Source of the DNA: JAAXXJ01 sp964412455
GTDB lineage: Bacteria; Nitrospirota; UBA9217
Direction of reading: 5' to 3'
Assembly (NCBI GenBank): GCA_964412455.1
Contig: CAYPOT010000003.1
Coordinates: forward strand, 43,445-107,444
Length of the DNA stretch: 64,000 nucleotides
The notes beneath the pieces are model-generated. The model had not been told where the DNA came from and did not search any database. It saw only the letters and a list, made by a program, of their open reading frames with translations. Both the position numbers and the translations under genes were made by a program. Of this stretch, positions 17,287-25,153 are shown piece by piece. Each line of letters opens with the position of its first letter. The first letter of the stretch is position 1.

Positions 17287-17457
17287 ACGGCCTCGGGCCG
17301 CAACGAATATTATTGCAGCCACGGGTTCTGCTTTCCCCGCTCTGTATACAGGGACGCGGTGACTGGGCGGGGACACTACTACGTAAATTACCGGCAACAC
17401 AAAGCAGCCCTGGAGCAGTTCCGGGATATCGTGGGGGATTTGGGCGAACGCAAGTGA
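17287..17457 (+). pseudogene. 3' fragment of an unrecognised gene
   Basis: In the frame one base off rdgB, a stretch without stop or start reads as ordinary protein: NEYYCSHGFCFPRS, DAVTGRGHYYVNYRQH, KAALEQFRDIVGDLGERK, then TGA. The balanced composition and the C-x2-HGFC feature look like the true C-terminus of a larger protein, and codons are GC-rich like the rest of the genome. There is no start codon or upstream part, so it is a remnant; family not recognised. Confidence 0.4.
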
Positions 17458-17902
17458 GGCACAAAATGCAAGTGAGGCAAAGATTATAGTAATGTATGGA
17501 GGCTTTGGGGACTGACTTAAACGAAAAATTCCTCACTTTTCCCTGTCTTTGAACGCTTCAACCAGCCGGCAACCTGCCATTTTCGCTGCCAACTAGGCTC
17601 TTCTGCGGTATTGACCTTTTCATCGAGGAGGTAGGCGCGCTTCGGCAAGGGTACTCAGAATTTATATCCCTATCTAGTTGATATTTATTGCATTTTTCCG
17701 CTCTCTTTTTTCCTACATTAGGAAAACTAATATTCTAATTATAATTTTTAACTTGCAAAACAGGCCGGTTTCAACGATATTACTGCCTGCGCCAAAAGTA
17801 TGTTCGCGCGAGGTGCGGTCCGTAGCATTGCTCCTCGTTCGCTGTTCGCTCCATCGCTTCATAATTCGCACACGATAATCCTTCAGACGGAGGTTCCACT
17901 CC
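17458..17902. other. leader region of the adk-sat-apr-qmo block
   Basis: Begins with a near-tandem repeat (gcaagtgaggca at 17450 and 17469), continues through an AT-rich zone (17690-17760) and ends with a good ribosome-binding site for adk (cggaggt, 17888-17894). No ORF of note. Confidence 0.45.
17718..17745 (+). promoter_or_regulatory. candidate promoter upstream of adk
   Basis: A consensus TATAAT (17740-17745) in the only AT-rich part of the gap, with a poor -35 (TTAGGA, 17718-17723) 16 bases upstream. If used, it gives a leader of about 150 bases before adk. Confidence 0.3.
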
Positions 17903-18556
17903 ATGGCAACACGCGTCGTCCTGCTCGGTGCACCCGGTGCCGGCAAAGGCACCCAGGCGAAAATGCTGATCGAAAAGTTCAAGATCCCGCAGATCTCCAC
18001 GGGTGACATCCTCCGGAAGGCGGTTGCCGACGGCACGCCGCTCGGCAAGGAGGCGAAGGTGATCATGGATTCGGGCGGCCTCGTGTCCGACAAGATCGTG
18101 TTCGGCCTCGTGGAAGAGCGGCTCAAGCAGCCGGACTGCAAGAACGGCTTCATCCTCGACGGGTTCCCGCGCAACACCGCCCAGGCCGAGGCGCTGGACA
18201 AGATCCTCACCGGCTCGAGCATGCCTCTCACCATCGCCCTGAACATCGACGTTGACATGAACGACCTCCTGAAGCGTCTCACCGGCCGGCGGACCTGCAA
18301 AGCCTGCCAGCAGATGTACAATGTCCATTTCTCGGCCCCCAAAAAAGACGGAACCTGCGACAAGTGCGGCGGCGAGCTGTTCCAGCGCGACGACGACAAG
18401 GAAGCGACCATCAAGAAACGGCTCGAGGTGTACACGCAGCAGACCGCGCCGCTCATCGACTACTATTCCAAAAAGAACATCATGAAGACGGTCATGGGCG
18501 TGGGCAGCATCGACGACATCTTCAAGAAGGCCGTCGCGGCGCTCGAGGGGAAGTAA
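17903..18556 (+). CDS. adk: adenylate kinase, zinc-LID type
   Basis: 217 residues. Interconverts AMP + ATP and 2 ADP. P-loop GAPGAGKGTQAK, STGDILR, LDGFPRN and the long-form LID with four cysteines (CKACQQMYN ... CDKCGG) that bind zinc. ATG 17903 has cggaggt 8 bases upstream. It leads the sulfate-reduction block, where AMP released by APS reductase has to be rephosphorylated; 75 bases separate it from sat. The location makes it likely to be co-regulated with sulfate respiration, though it must also serve the whole cell. Confidence 0.96.
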   Translation: MATRVVLLGAPGAGKGTQAKMLIEKFKIPQISTGDILRKAVADGTPLGKEAKVIMDSGGLVSDKIVFGLVEERLKQPDCKNGFILDGFPRNTAQAEALDKILTGSSMPLTIALNIDVDMNDLLKRLTGRRTCKACQQMYNVHFSAPKKDGTCDKCGGELFQRDDDKEATIKKRLEVYTQQTAPLIDYYSKKNIMKTVMGVGSIDDIFKKAVAALEGK

Positions 18557-18631
18557 CCGCAGACCAGGGAAGAACCGTGGCAGCAGACCACGTGGGATCA
18601 ATTCTTTTCACCTTATAAGGAGGAACGCAGT

Positions 18632-19870
18632 ATGGCACTGGTAAAGCCTCATGGCAAAAAGAAGAAGCTTATGCCTCTTCTTCTGGAAGGAACGGCCCTT
18701 CAGAAAGAGCTCAAGAAGGCCGCGGGCCTGAAACAGCTCAAGATCTCCTCGCGCGAGACCGCAGACCTCGTGATGATGGGCATCGGCGCGTTCACGCCGC
18801 TCACCGGATTCATGACCAAGAAGGACTGGAAGGGCGTCTGCGACAAGTACAAGATGGCGGACGGAACGTTCTGGCCCGTCCCGGTGACGCTCTCGGCAAC
18901 GCCGGAGTTCGCCGCGTCGCTCAAGAAGAACGAAGAGATCACCCTTGTTGACGAAGAGTCAGGCGTGATCATGGCCACCATGAAGGTGGCCGAGAAGTAC
19001 GCCATGTCAACGTCCGACAAAGAGCACGAGTGCACGAAGATCTTCCGCACCAATGACGTCGCCGGTCATCCGGGCGTGCAGAAGGTCATGGGCCAGCCCG
19101 AAGTGAACCTGGCCGGTCCGGTGAAGGTCCTGTCCGAGGCCCATTTCCCCAATACCTTCAAGGGCATTTACATGACGCCGAAGCAGACCCGCAAGATGTT
19201 CGAGGACAAGGGTTGGAGCACGATCGCGGCGTTCCAGACCCGGAACCCCATGCACCGCTCCCACGAGTACCTTGCCAAGATCGCCATCGAGACCATGGAC
19301 GGCGTTCTGATCCACCAGATCCTGGGCAAGCTCAAAGAGGGCGATATTCCGGCCGATGTCCGCGCCGACGCCATCAACACCCTGATGGAGAAGTACTTTG
19401 TGAAGGATTCCTCCATCCAGTGCGGCTATCCCATGGAAATGCGGTATGCCGGTCCTCGTGAAGCTCTCCTCCATGCGCTCTTTCGGCAGAACTTCGGCTG
19501 TAGCCACCTGATCGTCGGCCGCGACCACGCGGGCGTGGGCGACTACTACGGACCGTTCGACGCGCAGAAGATCTTCGACGAGATCCCGGCGGGCGCGCTC
19601 GAGACCCAGCCGCTCAAGATCGACCACACCTTCTATTGCTTCAAGTGCGACGGCATGGCCTCCATGAGGACCTGCCCCCACGGCAAGGAAGACCGGCTCA
19701 TGCTTTCGGGCACCAAGCTCCGGAAGATGCTCTCCGAGGGTGAGAATGTTCCCGATCACTTCAGCCGTCCCGAAGTGCTCGAGATCCTCAAGAAGTACTA
19801 CGCGGGCCTCACCGAGAAGGTGGAGATCAAGCTGCACAGCCACGCGGAAGGCACGCATACTCAGAAATAA
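18632..19870 (+). CDS. sat: sulfate adenylyltransferase (ATP sulfurylase), dissimilatory type
   Basis: 412 residues. Activates sulfate with ATP to adenosine-5'-phosphosulfate (APS) and pyrophosphate. Motifs: QTRNPMHRSHEYL (QxRNPxHxxHE), VGRDHAGVGDYY, and the zinc-binding insert CFKCDGMASMRTCPHGKED typical of the homomeric prokaryotic enzymes. No APS kinase domain follows, which fits dissimilation. ATAAGGAGGA lies upstream of ATG 18632. The product PPi is drawn off by the membrane pyrophosphatase at 29321; the product APS goes to AprBA encoded directly downstream. Confidence 0.97.
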   Translation: MALVKPHGKKKKLMPLLLEGTALQKELKKAAGLKQLKISSRETADLVMMGIGAFTPLTGFMTKKDWKGVCDKYKMADGTFWPVPVTLSATPEFAASLKKNEEITLVDEESGVIMATMKVAEKYAMSTSDKEHECTKIFRTNDVAGHPGVQKVMGQPEVNLAGPVKVLSEAHFPNTFKGIYMTPKQTRKMFEDKGWSTIAAFQTRNPMHRSHEYLAKIAIETMDGVLIHQILGKLKEGDIPADVRADAINTLMEKYFVKDSSIQCGYPMEMRYAGPREALLHALFRQNFGCSHLIVGRDHAGVGDYYGPFDAQKIFDEIPAGALETQPLKIDHTFYCFKCDGMASMRTCPHGKEDRLMLSGTKLRKMLSEGENVPDHFSRPEVLEILKKYYAGLTEKVEIKLHSHAEGTHTQK

Positions 19871-19926
19871 GAGAGAACAAAAACTGCATACGCAGTTCAT
19901 TCAATCCAAAGAAGGAGGTTTGTACC

Positions 19927-20358
19927 ATGCCGAGTTATGTTATTACAGAGAAGTGTGACGGCTGCAAGGCGCAAGACAAGACAGCATGCCAGTACATCTG
20001 TCCGAACGACCTCATGACCCTGAACAGGGACCTCATGAAGGCGACCAACCAGGAGCCGGAGCAGTGCTGGGAGTGCTACAACTGCGTCAAGATCTGCCCG
20101 CAGCAGGCTATGGAGATCAGAGGGTACCAGGACTTCTGCCCCATGGGGGCGAACGTTATCCCGTTGAGGGGCACGGATTCCATCATGTGGACCGTGAAGT
20201 TCCGGAACGGGATACTGAAGCGGTTCAAGTTCCCGATCCGCACCACTGCCGAAGGCTCGGTCGATCCTTACAAGGGCAAGCCGGAAGCGGATTTCGCAAA
20301 ACTCAAACAGGTTGGTTTCTTCACCACCACGAAGCCGATGCCGGTCATTAAGAAATAA
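19927..20358 (+). CDS. aprB: adenylylsulfate reductase, beta subunit
   Basis: 143 residues. Iron-sulfur subunit of APS reductase carrying two [4Fe-4S] clusters. Cys ligands are in CDGCKAQDKTACQYICP (the longer spaced cluster) and CWECYNCVKICP. The C-terminal part (from about residue 90) is the extended tail that wraps AprA. AAGAAGGAGG precedes ATG 19927; aprA follows after 15 bases. It passes electrons from QmoABC to the FAD of AprA. Confidence 0.97.
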   Translation: MPSYVITEKCDGCKAQDKTACQYICPNDLMTLNRDLMKATNQEPEQCWECYNCVKICPQQAMEIRGYQDFCPMGANVIPLRGTDSIMWTVKFRNGILKRFKFPIRTTAEGSVDPYKGKPEADFAKLKQVGFFTTTKPMPVIKK

Positions 20359-20373
20359 AGGAGGATATGAATA

Positions 20374-22392
20374 ATGGAAAAGGAAACCTGTACATTTTCG
20401 TTCTGCCAGAAGCCGGCAGTAGAAGAGGTTGAGACCGATCTCCTCCTCATCGGCGGCGGTATGGCGTGCTGCGGTTCGGCGTTCGAAGCTGCGCGCTGGG
20501 CGAACCCCAAGAAGATCAAGATCACCATGGTGGACAAGGCCGCGACCGACCGGTCCGGCGCCGTCGCCATGGGTCTGTCGGCCATCAACACCTACTGCGG
20601 TGAGAATGACCCGGCGGACTATGTAAAGTACGTGCGCAACGACCTCATGGGCATCACGCGCGAGGACCTGGTCTATGACCTGGGCCGCCACGTTGATGAT
20701 TCCGTGCACCTCTTCGAGGAATGGGGCCTCCCGATCTGGAAGATGGGCGACGACGGCTTCTCCCTCGACGGGTTCCAGGCAAAGGAAGCTGGCAAGGTCA
20801 TGCTAAAGGACGGCGGCAAGCCGGTCCGTTCCGGCAAGTGGCAGATCATGATCAACGGCGAGTCCTACAAGGTCATCGTGGCGGAAGCCGCCAAGAAGGC
20901 CCTTGAGACCAACCGCGCCGCCACCGGCGAGAAGACCAACCACTACGAGCGCGTGTTCATCGTGAAGCTGTATCATGACGCCAAGGACCCGAAGCGCGTG
21001 GCAGCAGCGGCCGGTTTCAGCGTCCGTGAGAACAAGATATACATCTTCAAGGCAAAGGTCATGGTGCTTGCCGCTGGCGGCGCCGTGAACGTGTTCCGTC
21101 CCCGGTCGACCCAGGAAGGCCAGGGACGCGCCTGGTACCCCGTATGGAACTCCGGCTCCGGTTATGCCCTCGGCATGCAGGCCGGCGCAGAGCTCACCAT
21201 GATGGAGAACCGCTTCGTGCCCGCCCGCTTCAAGGACGGCTACGGACCGGTGGGCGCCTGGTTCCTGTTCTTCAAGGCCAAGGCCACCAACAGCCTCGGT
21301 GAAGACTATTGCATGAATCCGGAATACCTGGCGGAAGCCAAGGCCAAGTACGGCAAGTATGTCGATGTCCTCGGCACGGCCATCCGGAACCACCTGATGA
21401 TGAAGGACATGAAGGCCGGCAAGGGCCCGATCCTCATGAACACCCATCACGCCATGGACGCCATCAACAAGTCCTTCACCGAGAAGCTCGGCGAGAAGGA
21501 AGGCAAAAAGAAGGTGAAGCACCTCGAGTCGGAAGCATGGGAAGACTTCCTCGATATGTGCATCGGCCAGGCCGGTCTCTGGGCCTCCAAGAACATCGAG
21601 CCGGACAAGACCCCGTCGGAGATCATGCCGACCGAGCCGTATCTCCTCGGTTCGCATGCCGGCTGCGCGGGCTTCTGGTGCTGCGGTCCCGAGGACCTCG
21701 GCGCGCCGGAAGAGTGGAACAAGAAATGGCCGGGCGGCAGCTACAACCGCATGTCCACCGTGCCGGGCCTCTTTATGTGCGGCGACATCTGTGGCGCATC
21801 GGGCCACAAGTTCTCCTCAGGCTCGCATGCCGAGGGCCGCATCGCGGCCAAGAGCGCCATCGCGTACCTGCTCGACCACCCGGACTACAAGCCGACCATC
21901 AAGGAAACGGCTGACCAGATCTCGGCCGAGCTCTATCTGCCGTTCGAGGTGTACGAGAAGTACAAGACCTTCACCACGGACCCGGCGATCAACCCGAACT
22001 ACATCAAGCCGAAGATGCTCCAGACCCGTCTGCAGAAGATCGCCGACGAGTACTTCGGTGGCATCGGGACCTGGTATATGACCTCCAAGACCATGCTCGA
22101 CGAAGGCCTCCGGCAGCTCGACATGCTCAAGGAAGACACGAGCAAGATGGCGGCAAGCAACCTGCACGAGCTGATGCGCTGCTGGGAGAACTATCACCGC
22201 ATCCTCTCCGTGGAGGCCCATGCGCGCCACATCATGTTCCGTGAAGAGTCGCGGTATCCCGGCTACTACTATCGCGGCGACTTCGATCTCGTGGACGATG
22301 TCAATTGGAAGTGCTTTGTGAACTCCATCTACGATCAGGACAAGAACACCTGGATCGTCAAGAAGGTTCCCTACGCGCAGCTGGTCCCGTAG
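20374..22392 (+). CDS. aprA: adenylylsulfate reductase, alpha subunit
   Basis: 672 residues, full length. FAD-containing catalytic subunit that reduces APS to sulfite and AMP in the cytoplasm. Features: dinucleotide-binding LLIGGGMACCGSAFEAAR at about residue 20, FRPRSTQEGQGRAWYPVWNSGSGYALG and ENRFVPARFKDGYGPVGAWF around the APS site, and the FAD-binding end segment GLFMCGDICGASGHKFSSGS. An AAAGGAGGATATG site precedes the ATG. A strong hairpin and then an IS element follow, so it may now be the last gene of its transcript. Confidence 0.98.
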   Translation: MEKETCTFSFCQKPAVEEVETDLLLIGGGMACCGSAFEAARWANPKKIKITMVDKAATDRSGAVAMGLSAINTYCGENDPADYVKYVRNDLMGITREDLVYDLGRHVDDSVHLFEEWGLPIWKMGDDGFSLDGFQAKEAGKVMLKDGGKPVRSGKWQIMINGESYKVIVAEAAKKALETNRAATGEKTNHYERVFIVKLYHDAKDPKRVAAAAGFSVRENKIYIFKAKVMVLAAGGAVNVFRPRSTQEGQGRAWYPVWNSGSGYALGMQAGAELTMMENRFVPARFKDGYGPVGAWFLFFKAKATNSLGEDYCMNPEYLAEAKAKYGKYVDVLGTAIRNHLMMKDMKAGKGPILMNTHHAMDAINKSFTEKLGEKEGKKKVKHLESEAWEDFLDMCIGQAGLWASKNIEPDKTPSEIMPTEPYLLGSHAGCAGFWCCGPEDLGAPEEWNKKWPGGSYNRMSTVPGLFMCGDICGASGHKFSSGSHAEGRIAAKSAIAYLLDHPDYKPTIKETADQISAELYLPFEVYEKYKTFTTDPAINPNYIKPKMLQTRLQKIADEYFGGIGTWYMTSKTMLDEGLRQLDMLKEDTSKMAASNLHELMRCWENYHRILSVEAHARHIMFREESRYPGYYYRGDFDLVDDVNWKCFVNSIYDQDKNTWIVKKVPYAQLVP

Positions 22393-22403
22393 TCAACATC
22401 AAC

Positions 22404-22431
22404 CCCGGGGAAGGCGCATGCCTTCCCCGGG
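22404..22431 (+). terminator. strong hairpin after aprA
   Basis: A perfect 12-bp stem (cccggggaaggc / gccttccccggg) with a 4-base loop lies 12 bases past the aprA stop and is followed by atttatt. The T-run is short, so it may act as a transcript-stabilising 3' end or an attenuator rather than a full terminator. Confidence 0.6.
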
Positions 22432-22521
22432 ATTTATTGCAAATTGAAAATTGAAAATTGCAGAAAGCGAGCGATGCTCGCTTCTTTTTTAAGGTTCAAA
22501 CTGGCACTTTCCTATTTTCAA

Positions 22522-23840
22522 TCATCATTGTCCGGTTACATTTTTGCATATAAAACGCTTTGAACAACCGGGTCAGTATACGCGCCGTCTGGCGGCTCGT
22601 TATCCAGCATACCGGCTTCGTTTTTTATCTTAATGCGAAGCTCGCGGACCCTTTTAATGCTGACCTTTTCATTGTGCTGCTCATGACAATATATCGCCAG
22701 AAGCAGATAGGTAATAAGACCCGCGAGTATTTGAACCATAAGCCCATGTGGGCTTCTTGCTATGAGGTGATACACCTTCAGATGGCGCTTCCACCAGCCA
22801 AAGAAGATTTCTATGTTCCAGCGGAGTTTGTAAACCATTGCGACTTCCTCCGCGGAAAGATCGTAACGGTCGGTGGCAACCCAATATTCTTTTTTGCCGA
22901 CGCGGTAGCCGACGAGACGTAGTTCCTTTTCTGTTTGGCTTTGCCTGGGAGTGCCAAGAAGGACTACGGCATCATAGAAAACAATGCTGCCCGGCTTGAC
23001 TGCGTTGGTGCGTATAACCGTCTTCGTCGTGTTTTCCTTGATCCGGCAGACGAAGTGCTTCCCCTCCGCCTGCCAGTCATCGAAGCTTTTGTGACGCTGA
23101 TAATAGCGGTCCATGACGCCGGTCTGGCCGGGAGCGAGTATCTGGCTTACAAAAGGGCGTTCGTCTCCCTTGCCATTGGTCAAGAATATCTTCGACGGAA
23201 TACCACGGTTGAGGTCGAAGCCTATATGGGTCTTGGTTTTCTTTGCGCCATCCCGATAATCGGCCCAATGCATGGAAAGGACGGCATCTATCAGCGAGCC
23301 GTCAACGGCGACAAGGTCGCCGAGCTTGTCGAATTCTTTGGGAAGTATCCTTGCGGCATCGGCCTGAAGCGCCAAGAATACTTCCATGAACTGATCGAGA
23401 CCTCGAGAATTGATGGCCTCAAAGAAGCTGCTCTTCTCAATACCGGCTGCGGGCGCTACGTTCTCTCGCGCGAAATCATCCTCCTTGAGGGCTTGCAGCA
23501 GGTGGCGGCCTGAGGTGTGCTCCTCAAGGTGAAAATAAATGAGTGCATTGAGCTGATCTTCGAATTCCATTTGCAATGGCCTGTTTCCCCGTGCTGTAAG
23601 GAGCGATGTAGTACTCAACGCATATTGCACTGGTTTGATCAACAGCGTAAACGATGGTGTTTTTGAACTCTTTTTATTCGGTTGGCCGAGTGCGTAGGGC
23701 ATTTCGTAACTCCTTGTAGTTAAAGGATTTTTACGAAATTTTCCCTGCGTGCGCTTCTCCAAAAGTCAAGAGGAAAATGCCGAACTATGTATTTATTCCT
23801 CCATGAACATCAATGCAATTTGCTAACCGGACAACGCTGA
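22522..23840 (-). mobile_element. IS4-family insertion sequence between aprA and qmoA
   Basis: 1319 bp. Ends are 17-bp inverted repeats with two mismatches: 22522-22538 (tcatcattgtccggtta) and the complement of 23824-23840 (tcagcgttgtccggtta). The flanks 22515-22521 and 23841-23847 are both ttttcaa, a 7-bp target duplication (the match runs two bases further by chance or shared end bases). Joining the flanks restores a plain A/T-rich repeat, so the insertion site was intergenic. The single gene runs against the surrounding operon. The intact ends, duplication and transposase suggest a recent insertion. Confidence 0.88.
22536..23702 (-). CDS. IS4-family DDE transposase
   Basis: 388 residues. 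Catalytic DDE core: first Asp in DLVAVDGSLID, second in QTGVMDRYY, and the glutamate in the family signature Y-2-R-3-E-6-K, seen as YKLRWNIEIFFGWWK. The ATG at 23702 has AAGGAG with a 7-base gap; a longer version starting at 23762 has no site. The protein looks intact, so the element may still be active. It lies on the strand opposite to apr and qmo. Confidence 0.92.
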   Translation of the reverse strand: MPYALGQPNKKSSKTPSFTLLIKPVQYALSTTSLLTARGNRPLQMEFEDQLNALIYFHLEEHTSGRHLLQALKEDDFARENVAPAAGIEKSSFFEAINSRGLDQFMEVFLALQADAARILPKEFDKLGDLVAVDGSLIDAVLSMHWADYRDGAKKTKTHIGFDLNRGIPSKIFLTNGKGDERPFVSQILAPGQTGVMDRYYQRHKSFDDWQAEGKHFVCRIKENTTKTVIRTNAVKPGSIVFYDAVVLLGTPRQSQTEKELRLVGYRVGKKEYWVATDRYDLSAEEVAMVYKLRWNIEIFFGWWKRHLKVYHLIARSPHGLMVQILAGLITYLLLAIYCHEQHNEKVSIKRVRELRIKIKNEAGMLDNEPPDGAYTDPVVQSVLYAKM

Positions 23841-23899
23841 TTTTCAATCTACAATTTCCAATTGCTTCTGTTTTCAGGTCTGAAGGAGGATTACGTACC

Positions 23900-25150
23900 A
23901 TGGCGGAAAATAAGATATTGGTTGTCGGCGGAGGCTTTAGCGGCCTTACGGCGGCAGTGGAAGCCGCGGAAGCTGGGTCGGATGTCATCCTTGTGGAAAA
24001 GAACCCCTACCTCGGCGGCCGGGTGACGCAGCTGAACAAGTACTTCTGGAAGATGTGCCCCCCGAACTGCGGACTCGAGATCCAGTACAAGCGGATCAAG
24101 AACAACGGCCAGGTCAAGATCTATACGATGGCGGAAGTGGAGAAGATCTCCGGCAGCGAAGGGAACTTCGAGGTCACCATCAAGACGCAGCCCCGGTTCG
24201 TGAACGAAAAATGCACGGGTTGCAACAAGTGCACGGAGGCATGTCCGGAAGAGCGTTCCAATGATTTCGATTTCGGCATGAGCAAGACCAAGGCCGCCTA
24301 CCTGCCGCACAATCAGGCATTCCCGCTGCAGTATGTCATCGACGGCAAGGCATGCAAGGGTTCTTCCTGCGCCAAGTGTGTTGCTGCCTGCACGTATGAT
24401 GCGATCCACCTTGACATGAAGCCGGAGACGGTTACCGTGAAGGTCGGGGCGGTGGTCATGGCGACCGGATGGAACCCCTATGATGCCGCGAAGATGGACA
24501 ACCTCGGGTTCGGCACGGTCCCGAATGTGATCACGAACATGATGATGGAGCGCCTCGCCTCGCCCAACGGCCCCACGGGAGGCAAGATCGTCCGGCCCTC
24601 GGACGGGAAAGAGGTCAAGAACGTCGCGTTCGTGCAGTGCGCGGGCTCGCGCGACGAGAACCACCTGGCCCATTGTTCCTACATCTGCTGTCTGGCATCG
24701 CTGAAGCAGGCATCCTATGTCCGGGAGCTCTATCCGGACGCCAAGGTAAAGATCTTCTACATCGACATCAGGACCCCCGGACTCTACGAGAACCGGTTCT
24801 ACACCAAGATCAAGGAAGACCAGAACGTGTCCTTCCTCAAGGGCAAGGTCGCCAGGGTCGAGCAGGCACCGAACGGCGACGTGAAGGTCACCGCCGAGGA
24901 CATTCACGGCGGCAGCAAGATCACCGAGACCTTCGACATGGTCGTGCTTGCCACCGGCATGCAGCCCACCGCGGCATCGCTGAAGAAAGCCGGCGTTGCA
25001 ATGACCGACGATGGGTTCGTGGACCAGGCAGCGCTCCCGAAGGGCATCTACGCCACCGGGACGCTCAAGACGCCCGTTGATGTGGCGCGGTCGGCGCAGG
25101 ACGCAACGGGTGTGGTCATGAAGAGCATCCAGAGCTTGAGGAGGAACTAA
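23900..25150 (+). CDS. qmoA: quinone-interacting membrane-bound oxidoreductase subunit A
   Basis: 416 residues. HdrA-related cytoplasmic flavoprotein of the QmoABC complex, which passes electrons between menaquinol and APS reductase. N-terminal FAD motif VVGGGFSGLTAAVEAAEAG, an HdrA-type segment with CPPNCGLE, and a cysteine-rich stretch (CTGCNKCTEACPEE, later CKGSSCAKCVAAC) that can hold [4Fe-4S] clusters. ATG 23900 follows AAGGAGGATTACGTACC; 29 codons upstream in frame derive partly from the IS end and are rejected. Only three bases separate its stop from qmoB. Confidence 0.95.
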   Translation: MAENKILVVGGGFSGLTAAVEAAEAGSDVILVEKNPYLGGRVTQLNKYFWKMCPPNCGLEIQYKRIKNNGQVKIYTMAEVEKISGSEGNFEVTIKTQPRFVNEKCTGCNKCTEACPEERSNDFDFGMSKTKAAYLPHNQAFPLQYVIDGKACKGSSCAKCVAACTYDAIHLDMKPETVTVKVGAVVMATGWNPYDAAKMDNLGFGTVPNVITNMMMERLASPNGPTGGKIVRPSDGKEVKNVAFVQCAGSRDENHLAHCSYICCLASLKQASYVRELYPDAKVKIFYIDIRTPGLYENRFYTKIKEDQNVSFLKGKVARVEQAPNGDVKVTAEDIHGGSKITETFDMVVLATGMQPTAASLKKAGVAMTDDGFVDQAALPKGIYATGTLKTPVDVARSAQDATGVVMKSIQSLRRN

Positions 25151-25153
25151 GGG

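Noticed and set aside
20803..21807. 334-codon minus-strand frame inside aprA
   Set aside because: Antisense to the well-conserved aprA; no domain.
22393..22440. the aprA hairpin as the left end of the IS element
   Set aside because: The inverted repeats and the target duplication place the IS end at 22522; the hairpin belongs to the host sequence.
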